Counted from the stretch's first letter, positions 1-5,176 are shown. The stretch: 43,104 nucleotides of DNA from a virus (IMGVR_UViG_3300005613_000129:1-43104); one strand, 5' to 3'. The notes: generated from the sequence alone by a model not told the origin. A program made the numbers and translations.

Positions 1-55
1 CGAAGAGCAATCATTTGACTTCGATGAGTACATCAATTCTGATGAGGATTACTGA
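1..55 (+). CDS. C-terminal end of an unknown acidic protein (partial)
   Basis: Only the last 17 codons are in the window, in the frame starting at base 2, ending EEQSFDFDEYINSDEDY and a TGA at 53-55. The tail is strongly acidic and aromatic. It cannot be assigned to a family from so little. It is kept as a gene end because the next ATG abuts its stop codon (TGAATG), and a GAGG sequence about 8 nt before that ATG lies within this coding end, which is the arrangement of translationally coupled phage genes. Confidence 0.5.
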   Translation, partial: EEQSFDFDEYINSDEDY

Positions 56-130
56 ATGAACTTCACCAGTTTCGGGGTGATTGTATTCACCCTTTCTTTC
101 ACCTTCTTTGCACTCTTGCTTCCTTTCTGA
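56..130 (+). CDS. 24-residue hydrophobic peptide, single membrane segment
   Basis: A 24-codon ORF starts immediately after the stop of the upstream gene and ends just before a perfect terminator palindrome. The product, MNFTSFGVIVFTLSFTFFAL followed by LLPF, is almost entirely a single hydrophobic segment and would sit in a membrane. A GAGG ribosome-binding sequence lies about 8 nt upstream. Its position between a coupled upstream gene and a terminator argues that it is translated, although ORFs this short can arise by chance. No family is recognised. A small membrane protein that affects the host envelope or photosynthetic membrane is one possibility, but this is inference only. Confidence 0.5.
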   Translation: MNFTSFGVIVFTLSFTFFALLLPF

Positions 131-152
131 GGATCATATGATCCTTTTTTTT
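131..152 (+). terminator. Rho-independent terminator
   Basis: The perfect palindrome GGATCATATGATCC (131-144) is followed by eight T residues. It abuts the stop codon of the 24-residue ORF and closes the first transcription unit. Confidence 0.85.
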
Positions 153-160
153 ATTACTAT

Positions 161-250
161 TCAATTATTTTGTGACAGGATTAGTGTGTCTTACTATTCA
201 TCACTGAGCTTCTTGCTCTCTTCTTCTCTTGTTGTTAGTAGTCTAGCAGA
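161..250 (+). repeat. Dispersed ~80-bp element, copy R1
   Basis: This is the most diverged of seven copies. Conserved blocks are TATTTTGTGACAGGATTAG, a GAGC-TTCTT-GCTC hairpin, TCTTCTCTTGTTG and GTCTAGCAG. As in the other direct copies it lies between an upstream terminator and a downstream palindrome plus promoter. Confidence 0.75.
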
Positions 251-277
251 TTTTATGGCGATTGGGAGTCGAGAAAA

Positions 278-342
278 CCAGTTTGACAACTGGTACAAGG
301 TAGCTGGATCACTGTGGATTTTGGTGCAATACTATGAATGTC
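278..342 (+). promoter_or_regulatory. Palindrome and sigma70-type promoter for the ArdA-like gene
   Basis: The perfect palindrome CCAGTTTGACAACTGG (278-293) is followed by a weak -35 (TGGATC, 305-310), a 17-bp spacer, a -10 (AATACT, 328-333) and a GTC at 340-342, seven bases after the -10. The ATG is at 359. The same layout recurs before several neighbouring genes. The palindrome is centred near -55 and could bind an activator or repressor (inferred from position). Confidence 0.6.
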
Positions 343-358
343 CTAAAGGAAACGCTTC

Positions 359-844
359 ATGACTCCTCTCACCGGATCCGACCTCCTGACAAAAGTCTCC
401 GAGCTGCAGGCGCAGAACGCCACGCGCACTGATATCGTGCTCGCGTGTGGCTATGTGCGTGATAATGGGAAAGCTGCCTACACTGCTTTCTATGAAGAAT
501 TGATCGCAGCCAAGCAACCAGAATGGAATAATCAAGAGGAAGATGTAGACACAGATCTAGAGTTTGTAGACGAAGAACATCAGGAACAATTTATGGAATT
601 GTGTGCCAATTATCCTCAAGAAGCCTTGGAGATTTATTACCGAGATTTTGAAAACTTCAACGATTTTAAAGAAGCTTATGTCGGAGAATATGACAGTGAG
701 GCACATTTTACTGAGGAAATGATCTCCGAATTTGGAGATTATCAGATTCCTAGTTGGATTTCAATCGATTATCAAGCAACATGGGACAGTGCACTGCGTT
801 ATAAATACTGGGAAGAAGATGGCTACTTCTTCCGCAATATTTGA
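359..844 (+). CDS. Antirestriction ArdA-type protein with an AbrB-like N-terminus
   Basis: The protein is 161 aa. Residues 4-52 (LTGSDLL, LACGYV, YTAFYEELIAAK) resemble the AbrB-like domain (PF14250 type) common in cyanobacteria and their phages. Residues about 70-161 resemble the middle and C-terminal parts of ArdA, including AYVGEYDSE at 106-114, IPSWISIDYQ at 130-139 and the terminal DGYFFRNI. ArdA proteins are acidic DNA mimics that block type I restriction enzymes, and this half is rich in Asp and Glu. The usual ArdA N-terminal domain is missing and appears replaced by the AbrB-like segment. The start is supported by its own promoter and the ~19-nt leader shared with other genes here; a terminator follows. 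The likely role is protecting incoming phage DNA early in infection. The antirestriction assignment rests on motif recognition. Confidence 0.75.
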   Translation: MTPLTGSDLLTKVSELQAQNATRTDIVLACGYVRDNGKAAYTAFYEELIAAKQPEWNNQEEDVDTDLEFVDEEHQEQFMELCANYPQEALEIYYRDFENFNDFKEAYVGEYDSEAHFTEEMISEFGDYQIPSWISIDYQATWDSALRYKYWEEDGYFFRNI

Positions 845-850
845 ACACTT

Positions 851-874
851 GGGAGCATAATTGCTCCCTTTTTT
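851..874 (+). terminator. Rho-independent terminator
   Basis: The palindrome GGGAGCATAATTGCTCCC (851-868) is followed by TTTTTT. The same hairpin plus downstream sequence recurs at 1606, so the terminator belongs to a duplicated cassette. Confidence 0.9.
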
Positions 875-890
875 ATTATTATTTTTTTTA

Positions 891-973
891 TTATTTCATT
901 GCAGGATGTTTGTGGCTTACTTATCGTCACTGAGCTTCTTGCTCTCCTTTTCTCTTGTGACCACAGTCTAGCA
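891..973 (+). repeat. Dispersed ~80-bp element, copy R2
   Basis: The first part (CATTGCAGGATGTTTGTGGC and TTACTTATCGTCA) is identical to R3. It carries the GAGC-TTCTT-GCTC hairpin and ends CACAGTCTAGCA. From the upstream terminator at 851 to about 934 the sequence is nearly identical to 1606-1682. Confidence 0.85.
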
Positions 974-1003
974 ACGGCATACTCTCCACTGTGGCAGTTT
1001 CAG

Positions 1004-1069
1004 CCAGTTCTGGAACTGGCACGAAACCCACATGACAGCCATGAGATCTTGATGTATCATAATGAAGTC
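1004..1069 (+). promoter_or_regulatory. Palindrome and promoter for the 59-aa gene
   Basis: The palindrome CCAGTTCTGGAACTGG (1004-1019) is followed by a -35 ATGACA (1032-1037), a 17-bp spacer, a -10 TATCAT (1055-1060) and GTC at 1067-1069. The leader AAGTCAACC before the ATG at 1085 matches the leader of the gene at 2615 (GAGTCAACC), which fixes the start codon. Confidence 0.65.
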
Positions 1070-1084
1070 AACCGGACAGAGCCC

Positions 1085-1264
1085 ATGACCATCACACTTG
1101 ACGCCAGAGACGCTAAGCTCGCGCTGTTGGCGCTACATCGCTACTGGGACTCGATTCGCGCCAACGGATCGCAGAACACTTATGAGCGGATCGCTAATTA
1201 TGAGACTGGTGAGCTGATCCGTTTCCTGGAGACTGAGCTGAGAGCCATCAGCCTGGACAGCTGA
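1085..1264 (+). CDS. Small unknown protein (59 aa)
   Basis: The product begins MTITLDARDAKLALLALHRY and is predicted to be largely helical, with Leu/Ala-rich heptads. The same frame is open back to 899, but that extension reads through the R2 repeat and the promoter. The ATG at 1085 is preferred because it sits 18 nt after the GTC of the conserved promoter and shares its leader with the gene at 2615. Codon use is G/C-rich compared with the late genes. No family is recognised. The gene runs directly into the promoter of the next one, with no terminator between them. Confidence 0.7.
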   Translation: MTITLDARDAKLALLALHRYWDSIRANGSQNTYERIANYETGELIRFLETELRAISLDS

Positions 1265-1291
1265 GTCCTCCCATGCTACACTAATCAAGTC
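1254..1291 (+). promoter_or_regulatory. Promoter for the 96-aa gene
   Basis: TGGACA (1254-1259), a 17-bp spacer and TACACT (1277-1282, with an upstream TG) are followed by GTC at 1289-1291. The promoter overlaps the end of the preceding gene. Unlike its neighbours it has no CCAG palindrome upstream. Confidence 0.55.
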
Positions 1292-1307
1292 ACCCCAAAA
1301 CGACACC

Positions 1308-1598
1308 ATGCCTACCATCAGCACTCTCGTCTCTGACATTAAAGCCAAGAAGGCTCAAATTGAACAGCTTAAGGCTGAACTTGAAACGGATCAACAGATC
1401 TTGATTGATCTTATCAAACAATCGGGTGAGACTAAGATCAAAACAGATAATGGCACTGCTATCTTATGCAAAGGTCGCAGAACTGTTGCTGTTATCTGTC
1501 CGGCACTGAATGCCGAAATTAAACTTATGAAAGAGCGAGGAGTTAGGACTGGCCGATGTGAAGAAAGAATTGGCTCAGAATACTGCATGATTCGCTGA
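1308..1598 (+). CDS. Small unknown protein with N-terminal coiled coil (96 aa)
   Basis: Residues 1-40 (MPTISTLVSDIKAKKAQIEQ and LKAELETDQQILIDLI) form a clear amphipathic coiled coil. A compact domain with conserved-looking basic and Cys residues follows (ILCKGRRTV, LNAEIKLMKERGVRTGRCEE). The overall pattern recalls a small protein seen repeatedly in cyanophages, but no function is known to me. The start is supported by a promoter whose GTC lies 19 nt upstream of the ATG. A strong terminator begins 8 nt after the stop. Oligomerisation through the coiled coil is likely; binding of a host target is speculation. Confidence 0.7.
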   Translation: MPTISTLVSDIKAKKAQIEQLKAELETDQQILIDLIKQSGETKIKTDNGTAILCKGRRTVAVICPALNAEIKLMKERGVRTGRCEERIGSEYCMIR

Positions 1599-1605
1599 TT
1601 CTTAT

Positions 1606-1629
1606 GGGAGCATAATTGCTCCCTTTTTT
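1606..1629 (+). terminator. Rho-independent terminator
   Basis: The palindrome GGGAGCATAATTGCTCCC (1606-1623) is followed by TTTTTT. It is identical to the terminator at 851. Confidence 0.9.
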
Positions 1630-1644
1630 ATTATTATTTTTTTA

Positions 1645-1727
1645 TTATTTCATTGCAGGATGTTTGTGGCTTACTTATCGTCATTGGCCTTCTTAGCCTC
1701 CCCTGGTTGTTGTCATAATTCTAGCAG
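1645..1727 (+). repeat. Dispersed ~80-bp element, copy R3
   Basis: The 5' half is identical to R2. The hairpin is GGCCTTCTTAGCC and the 3' half is the second type (CCCCTGGTTGTTGTCATAAT, TCTAGCAG), shared with R6. R3 therefore combines the R2-type 5' half with the R6-type 3' half, as recombination between copies would produce. Confidence 0.85.
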
Positions 1728-1755
1728 CCAGCAGAGCCAGCTGTGACCTCGGCAA

Positions 1756-1819
1756 CCAGTTGAATCACTGGCACAAGGTGGCTGGATCACTCTCAAATCT
1801 GGATTATCTTATGGGAGTC
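1756..1819 (+). promoter_or_regulatory. Palindrome and promoter for the 156-aa gene
   Basis: The near-palindrome CCAGTTGAATCACTGG (1756-1771) is followed by GCACAAGGTGGCTGGATCAC, the same kind of sequence as in copy R1. A weak -35 (TGGATC, 1783-1788), a -10 TATCTT (1805-1810) and GTC (1817-1819) follow. A small GGG-AATTA-CCC hairpin lies just before the ATG. Confidence 0.6.
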
Positions 1820-1836
1820 GAAGGGAATTACCCCAA

Positions 1837-2307
1837 ATGAACACTGACCTTCAAGTCATCACCGCTCAACTCGCCACTGTAGCAGAGTCTCTGACCACGC
1901 TACAAGAGGCTCTGGCAGCTGTCCAGGCTCAGCAGGCCCAACAGTCTACCAAGGCCACCAGCAACGCTCTCGCGCCGTTCTCGGCCTTCCTGATGGTGGA
2001 GCTGACACCGTACTTCGGAGGCGGTGGCGCTAAACTGATCGTCGATCGTCTGAATCGCTGCAATGCGATCGGAGACTATCGTTATTTTATTCCCATCTAC
2101 AAGATGGCTGGAGAAGATCTTGAAAAGCGCCAACTTTTGACTCTGATTTCTTCTGTTCATCGCTACAAGTTTATCTACAGTAAGCATCATAATACACCAC
2201 AAAAGTACAGCCTGAAGTCTAAGATCAAGTACGCAAAAGCTTGTCCTCATTGTGGTGCACTTGCTGCTGTTCTTTATGATCGTCTCGTGAAGGAGGGCCT
2301 TCTCTGA
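1837..2307 (+). CDS. Unknown protein with N-terminal coiled coil (156 aa)
   Basis: Residues 1-40 are a Gln/Ala-rich coiled coil (LTTLQEALAAVQAQQAQQ). A hydrophobic stretch with Gly repeats follows (YFGGGGAKLIVDRLNRCNAI), then a basic C-terminal part with a single CPHC knuckle near residue 136. One CxxC pair is not a full zinc site on its own. No family is recognised. The start follows a conserved promoter and short leader. The stop overlaps the next start (TGATG), and an AGGAGG sequence inside the last codons serves the following gene, so the two are co-translated. Confidence 0.65.
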   Translation: MNTDLQVITAQLATVAESLTTLQEALAAVQAQQAQQSTKATSNALAPFSAFLMVELTPYFGGGGAKLIVDRLNRCNAIGDYRYFIPIYKMAGEDLEKRQLLTLISSVHRYKFIYSKHHNTPQKYSLKSKIKYAKACPHCGALAAVLYDRLVKEGLL

Positions 2308-2444
2308 TGCATCTTACTCAAACATACGACATCAAAACTAAAGAAATGTATTGGACTTTTGTTGATACAAATCACCAAATCTGGCACTTCAAATCACATC
2401 AGGTTCAGTCATTCGTTGATGTTCGTTACCGTATCCTACGCTGA
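2307..2444 (+). CDS. Small unknown protein (45 aa), coupled to upstream gene
   Basis: The ATG overlaps the TGA of the preceding gene, and an AGGAGG ribosome-binding site lies 11-17 nt upstream, one of the strongest Shine-Dalgarno sequences in the first 6 kb. The product, beginning MHLTQTYDIKTKEMYWTF, is a 45-aa beta-rich peptide with many aromatic residues. A strong terminator begins 12 nt after the stop, so this is the last gene of a two-gene unit. Function is unknown. Confidence 0.65.
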   Translation: MHLTQTYDIKTKEMYWTFVDTNHQIWHFKSHQVQSFVDVRYRILR

Positions 2445-2456
2445 CAGGCTCACACA

Positions 2457-2483
2457 GGGAGAGAGAAATCTCTCCCTTTTTTT
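2457..2483 (+). terminator. Rho-independent terminator
   Basis: The hairpin GGGAGAGAGAAATCTCTCCC (2457-2476) is followed by seven T residues. The stretch after it, to the next promoter at 2584, is T-rich with TTTTTTCG motifs and carries no R repeat. Confidence 0.9.
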
Positions 2484-2580
2484 ATTATTTTTTTCGTTTT
2501 TTCGTATTCTTCCAAGATCTTGTGCCAATCCTAGAACCGGATCAAACCCTCGCCAGAAGCCTCCAGAAACCCCCACAAGC

Positions 2581-2598
2581 TGCTATAATTACAGAGTC
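2581..2598 (+). promoter_or_regulatory. Extended -10 promoter for the 76-aa gene
   Basis: TGCTATAAT (2581-2589) is a consensus -10 with the extended TGn. GTC follows at 2596-2598, seven bases downstream as in the other promoters. No -35 and no palindrome are visible, so the extended -10 probably substitutes for them. Confidence 0.65.
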
Positions 2599-2614
2599 AA
2601 CCACAGAGAGCCCC

Positions 2615-2845
2615 ATGGCCATCATCACTGACAAGACCATCACTATCAACGGAGTCCAGCACACTGTGACTGCAGTCAATGACATGGATCGTGTTCAAAT
2701 TAACAATGAGCTTCATTATATTGGTGATCAAATCCTGAAGCTTAAGATGCAGCAGGCAGAGCTGATTGAAGCTCGGAATATGATCGACCAATGCAATAAA
2801 GATCGAGATCTCGGTGATCTTTTCCTGGAGATGTTTAGCCTCTGA
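2615..2845 (+). CDS. Small unknown protein (76 aa)
   Basis: The start chosen is the ATG 19 nt after the GTC of a consensus extended -10 promoter. The frame is open further upstream, but through promoter sequence. The protein begins MAIITDKTITINGVQHTVTA, likely a beta hairpin, and continues into a long amphipathic helix or coiled coil (DQILKLKMQQAELIEARNMI) with a short hydrophobic C-terminus. No family is recognised. A terminator begins 8 nt after the stop, making this a single-gene unit. Confidence 0.7.
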   Translation: MAIITDKTITINGVQHTVTAVNDMDRVQINNELHYIGDQILKLKMQQAELIEARNMIDQCNKDRDLGDLFLEMFSL

Positions 2846-2852
2846 TAGTATC

Positions 2853-2894
2853 AGGAGCCTGTGTGAGAGTATCACAAGCTCCTCTACATTTTTT
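2853..2894 (+). terminator. Rho-independent terminator
   Basis: AGGAGC (2853-2858) pairs with GCTCCT (2878-2883), with inner TGTG/CACA pairing, and six T residues follow at 2889-2894. The next ~65 bases are a low-complexity T-rich run with repeated TCGTTTTT. Confidence 0.75.
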
Positions 2895-2960
2895 GAATTT
2901 TTGTAAAAAATCGTTTTTTTAATTTCGTTTTTCGTTTTTTTTTTGATTCTTATGATTTAA

Positions 2961-3044
2961 TTATTTTATGGCAGGATGTTTGTGGCTTACTTATCGTCAT
3001 CGGCCTTCGTGGCCTGTCTCTTCTCTTGTGACCATAGTCTAGCA
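2961..3044 (+). repeat. Dispersed ~80-bp element, copy R4
   Basis: The 5' half is of the R2/R3 type (GGCAGGATGTTTGTGGCTTA). The hairpin is a perfect GGCC-TTCGT-GGCC and the 3' half is TCTTCTCTTGTGACCATAGT followed by CTAGCA, like R2 and R5. Confidence 0.85.
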
Positions 3045-3067
3045 CAGAATCTGGCCAGCGCAGCCAG

Positions 3068-3140
3068 CCAGTCAGATCACTGTCTGGCACAAGACCCCAT
3101 GGACAATGCCGATCCTGACTGTTATTGTATCAATGTAGTT
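3068..3140 (+). promoter_or_regulatory. Palindrome-like site and promoter for the 63-aa gene
   Basis: CCAG (3068-3071) and CTGG (3084-3087) flank 12 bases. TGGACA (3100-3105), a 17-bp spacer and TATTGT (3123-3128) follow, with the variant GTT in place of GTC at 3138-3140. The ATG is at 3154. Confidence 0.55.
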
Positions 3141-3153
3141 CGAAACTGATCCA

Positions 3154-3345
3154 ATGTTCGCTGTTCTTCCCACTGGTGAAGATTATGTCCAGGAAGATGC
3201 ACTTTTCTTCATTGATCTTGAAGATGCCTATCAAGAAGCACTCGATTGGAGCGTTCAACTTGATGGTAGGATTGTAAATGTTTATGAATTTTATCAAGGT
3301 AAATTCAATAATCTTACAAAAGCAAAAGCACAAGTATTTGCATAA
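3154..3345 (+). CDS. Small unknown acidic protein (63 aa)
   Basis: The product begins MFAVLPTGEDYVQEDALFFI and is acidic, with an alpha/beta pattern and a Lys-rich C-terminus. It looks like a short protein type often found in cyanomyovirus genomes, but I know no function. The ATG lies 16 nt after the conserved promoter start. A terminator starts 8 nt after the stop. It is AT-richer than its neighbours to the right. Confidence 0.7.
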   Translation: MFAVLPTGEDYVQEDALFFIDLEDAYQEALDWSVQLDGRIVNVYEFYQGKFNNLTKAKAQVFA

Positions 3346-3353
3346 GAAATAAC

Positions 3354-3377
3354 AAGGATCTTAATGATCCTTTTTTT
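3354..3377 (+). terminator. Rho-independent terminator
   Basis: AAGGATC-TTAAT-GATCCTT (3354-3372) runs into a block of seven T residues (3371-3377). Confidence 0.85.
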
Positions 3378-3390
3378 ATTCTTATTATTC

Positions 3391-3475
3391 AATTATTTTA
3401 TGGCAGGGTTAGCGTGGCTGACTGATCGTCATCGAGCTTCTTGCTCTCCTCTTCTCTTGTACCCATAGTCTAGTA
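3391..3475 (+). repeat. Dispersed ~80-bp element, copy R5
   Basis: The 5' half (TTATGGCAGGGTTAGCGTGG) is identical to R6. The hairpin is GAGC-TTCTT-GCTC and the 3' half is TCTTCTCTTGTACCCATAGT followed by CTAGTA. This copy is followed by its own terminator at 3514 and not by a palindrome. Confidence 0.85.
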
Positions 3476-3513
3476 GGCTGGATGCCGGTTTGGTGGGCTT
3501 CTCCAGGAATTTT

Positions 3514-3546
3514 ACGATAAGAATTTTTTATCGTTTAATTTTTTCG
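3514..3546 (+). terminator. Terminator-like hairpin downstream of R5
   Basis: ACGATAA (3514-3520) pairs with TTATCGT (3528-3534), followed by TTAATTTTTT. There is no ORF between R5 and this hairpin, so any transcript ended here would be noncoding. Confidence 0.55.
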
Positions 3547-3583
3547 TATTTCGTATTCTTATGGGTCGAATGGCGCTGAGTGC

Positions 3584-3621
3584 TTGACAGGCCGATTCCA
3601 GTCGGTTACTGTATGGGTGTC
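3584..3621 (+). promoter_or_regulatory. Consensus-like promoter for the 99-aa gene
   Basis: TTGACA (3584-3589), a 17-bp spacer and TACTGT (3607-3612) are followed by GTC at 3619-3621. It is the only member of the set with a perfect -35, and it lacks the CCAG palindrome. This fits the idea that the palindrome compensates for weak -35 boxes elsewhere. Confidence 0.7.
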
Positions 3622-3637
3622 GTCAGGGATTCATCCC

Positions 3638-3937
3638 ATGCAGATCACAACCAACAACCAGCCACGCGAGCTGATCAGCGCTTTCGAGCTACCGACTGCA
3701 AACTATCAAGAACTGCGGAAACAGTTTGATTACTTGAACGATGAAGAGTTTGAGTGCTCGATGTTCTTCACCTACAAAGGTGAGATCTATTCTCTCAGCG
3801 ACTTTATGCGAATCCATGCTGGCGATCTTCTGGTGAAAGGTTGGCAGGGAATCTACAACTGGCACGCATTCGGTGGCTTGCTTGTTAAGATTAAAGAATC
3901 TTGCCAGAGTGTAGTTGTCGGAACCTACACTTGCTGA
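3638..3937 (+). CDS. Small unknown protein (99 aa)
   Basis: The start is the ATG 19 nt after the promoter GTC; upstream in-frame codons would lie in the promoter. A GGGA-TTCA-TCCC mini-hairpin directly abuts the ATG. The protein begins MQITTNNQPRELISAFELPT and contains a central region rich in aromatic and acidic residues (FDYLNDEEFECSMFFTYKGE). The segment FFTYKGEIYSLSDFMRI resembles a short conserved phage motif, but I cannot name a family. A strong terminator starts 16 nt after the stop. Confidence 0.7.
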   Translation: MQITTNNQPRELISAFELPTANYQELRKQFDYLNDEEFECSMFFTYKGEIYSLSDFMRIHAGDLLVKGWQGIYNWHAFGGLLVKIKESCQSVVVGTYTC

Positions 3938-3952
3938 CATTCTTTACACTTA

Positions 3953-3988
3953 AGAGTTTGTGGTTTTTATCACAAACTCTTTTTTTTT
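3953..3988 (+). terminator. Rho-independent terminator
   Basis: AGAGTTTGTG (3953-3962) pairs with CACAAACTCT (3971-3980), giving a 10-bp stem, followed by eight T residues. Confidence 0.95.
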
Positions 3989-4026
3989 ATTCTTTACACT
4001 TAAGATTTTTTTAATTCTTATTATTC

Positions 4027-4110
4027 AATTATTTTATGGCAGGGTTAGCGTGGCTTACTTATCGTCATCGGCCTTCTTAGCCTCCCCTGGTTGTTGACAT
4101 AATTCTAGCA
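4027..4110 (+). repeat. Dispersed ~80-bp element, copy R6
   Basis: The first ~40 bases, including the AT-rich lead-in, match R5 exactly. The hairpin GGCCTTCTTAGCC and the 3' half (CCCCTGGTTGTTGACATAAT, TCTAGCAG) match R3. Confidence 0.85.
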
Positions 4111-4149
4111 GACCGAGAGCCGATCTGCGAGCCAATCCGGCAAATTAAA

Positions 4150-4218
4150 CCAGTTTAGCCACTGGCACAAGGTGGCCATGGCAGCTGCCGATCTGGGCTG
4201 TAGGATATGGGGGCAGTC
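4150..4218 (+). promoter_or_regulatory. Palindrome and promoter for the 62-aa gene
   Basis: CCAGTTTAGCCACTGG (4150-4165) is followed by CACAAGGTGGC. ATGGCA (4178-4183), a 17-bp spacer and TAGGAT (4201-4206) precede GTC at 4216-4218. The -10 to GTC distance is nine rather than seven, so this is the weakest match of the set. Confidence 0.5.
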
Positions 4219-4229
4219 GCAACCGAGCC

Positions 4230-4418
4230 ATGACAAACTACACCTGGGCCGACAATGCACTTCGCTGCGCCGCTGCGCGGATCCGCGAGCTGCGTCCGGT
4301 GGAACACTACAGCTGGGCGCACTACAGGCAGCAGCGCGAGCGTCAAACCCTGAGCGCTCTTTATGATCACTATTGGGGTGGAATCCGCCGCGAATTCGAG
4401 ACAGCCTACGGCAGCTGA
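4230..4418 (+). CDS. Small unknown Arg-rich protein (62 aa)
   Basis: The product begins MTNYTWADNALRCAAARIRE and is rich in Arg, Ala, Tyr and Trp, with a predicted long helix (YRQQRERQTLSALYDHYWGG). The start lies 14 nt after the GTC of its promoter. Codon use is very G/C-rich, among the most host-like in the window. An alternative frame open at 4172-4366 is rejected because it starts before the promoter -10. No family is recognised and no terminator is seen before the next gene. Confidence 0.6.
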   Translation: MTNYTWADNALRCAAARIRELRPVEHYSWAHYRQQRERQTLSALYDHYWGGIRREFETAYGS

Positions 4419-4484
4419 TTCTCCGGCCTAGGGTATGCCGTTAAACTGCCCTGATTCTCAACAATCCCACTAAACTTTCCAGCC

Positions 4485-4832
4485 ATGCGTAAGATCGAAG
4501 CCCAGATGAATCAAGCCATTCTCGATAAGATCAACTGGCAATCTGCTAACACTAAAGTTAGCTATTCTCCGGAGAATGACTCGTCTTATGTGCATCTTTA
4601 TGGTCACCACATCGCCACGGTTGGTGATAATTATGTGGAGATCTTTAGTCGCGGACATAAGACAGCAACGACAAAGAGCCGCCTAAATGCTATTATCCGC
4701 GAGCACGGAATCGATGGAGAGTGTATCTTCCAGCGTAACTTTGAGTGGTTTGTGCATAAGTTTGTGGGGAAAGCTGGCACTGTTTCTGTGTATGTTGAGA
4801 AAGAATTCGAGGAGGGAATGATTCTTTCCTGA
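4485..4832 (+). CDS. Conserved cyanophage-type unknown protein (115 aa)
   Basis: The product begins MRKIEAQMNQAILDKINWQS. The pattern NWQSANT, a V-x-L-[YH]-G segment (VHLYGHHIA) and the TTKSRLNAII motif recall a protein family widespread in phages and cyanobacteria whose function is unknown to me. The fold looks beta-rich, with a Trp and Tyr-rich core. No member of the GTC promoter set precedes it; TAAACT at 4442-4447 is a possible -10. The stop codon lies within an alternative-hairpin region that leads to the next gene. Confidence 0.7.
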   Translation: MRKIEAQMNQAILDKINWQSANTKVSYSPENDSSYVHLYGHHIATVGDNYVEIFSRGHKTATTKSRLNAIIREHGIDGECIFQRNFEWFVHKFVGKAGTVSVYVEKEFEEGMILS

Positions 4833-4890
4833 CTCTAAACTCTTGGGGGCAGAGTCTAAAAGCCCCCATAATTCCATCGCTATTCTTCTC
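4831..4890 (+). promoter_or_regulatory. Stem-loop leader before the 52-aa gene
   Basis: Two overlapping hairpins are possible: GACTCT (4831-4836) with AGAGTC (4851-4856), or GGGGGC (4845-4850) with GCCCCC (4862-4867). Forming one disrupts the other. The sequence CATAATTCCATCG and TTCTTC before the ATG closely matches the leader of the gene at 6006, where a GGGG/CCCC stem is also present. There is no T-run, so this is not a standard terminator. Confidence 0.5.
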
Positions 4891-5049
4891 ATGACAATCC
4901 GAATCTCTTTCTTTGCACCTTATCCTCGCTTCAATGGCGAGAGAAAGCATCAAGAATTTAAGACAATATCCGAGGCAAAGCGAATGATTGCATTCTACAA
5001 CTCCATGGGATCTTATGATGCAAAGGTCGAAACTTTCGCTGAAAAATAA
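4891..5049 (+). CDS. Small unknown protein (52 aa)
   Basis: The ATG at 4891 follows a leader shared with the gene at 6006. A frame extension back to a TTG at 4843 would read through the stem-loop and is rejected. The protein begins MTIRISFFAPYPRFNGERKH and contains a helix (ISEAKRMIAFYNSMG). It looks like one of the short alpha/beta proteins common in cyanophages. A GC-rich hairpin lies 19 nt after the stop. Confidence 0.6.
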   Translation: MTIRISFFAPYPRFNGERKHQEFKTISEAKRMIAFYNSMGSYDAKVETFAEK

Positions 5050-5067
5050 TAATTAACAATTATGTCA

Positions 5068-5088
5068 GGGCGGCCACGGCTGCCGCCC
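5068..5088. terminator. GC-rich hairpin between convergent-looking elements
   Basis: GGGCGGC (5068-5074) pairs perfectly with GCCGCCC (5082-5088). No T-run follows on the plus strand. On the minus strand the sequence after it is AT-rich (TGACATAATTGTTAATTATT), so it could terminate minus-strand transcription coming from the inverted repeat R7. The direction of action is uncertain. Confidence 0.45.
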
Positions 5089-5094
5089 TTGGCA

Positions 5095-5175
5095 TGTTAG
5101 GATAGGTGAAACCGGGAGAGGCCACGAAGGCCGATGATGACAAGTGAGCCACGCTAACCCTGTCATTTAATAATA
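5095..5175 (-). repeat. Dispersed ~80-bp element, copy R7 (inverted)
   Basis: Read on the minus strand it gives AATGACAGGGTTAGCGTGGC, a GGCC-TTCGT-GGCC hairpin and a diverged 3' part (CTCCCGGTTTCACCTATCCT). It is the only inverted copy, yet it still sits next to the palindrome of the plus-strand promoter for 5264. That argues against the element being a simple 5' leader of the downstream gene. Confidence 0.8.
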
Positions 5176-5176
5176 A

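Noticed and set aside
81-362. Open frame overlapping terminator, R1 and promoter.
   Set aside because: It runs through noncoding elements and encodes a Ser/Phe-rich low-complexity product; the real gene starts at 359.
899-1084. N-terminal extension of the 59-aa gene through the R2 repeat.
   Set aside because: The conserved promoter and leader end at the ATG at 1085; the extension translates the repeat and the promoter.
2359-2631. Open frame in the interval 2359-2631.
   Set aside because: It overlaps a coupled gene with a good ribosome-binding site, a terminator and a promoter in other frames.
161-5175. The regularly recurring ~80-bp elements looked at first like a CRISPR or tandem array.
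   Set aside because: Spacing is irregular (about 430-1300 bases), genes lie between copies, one copy is inverted and the elements are too long and too variable for CRISPR repeats.
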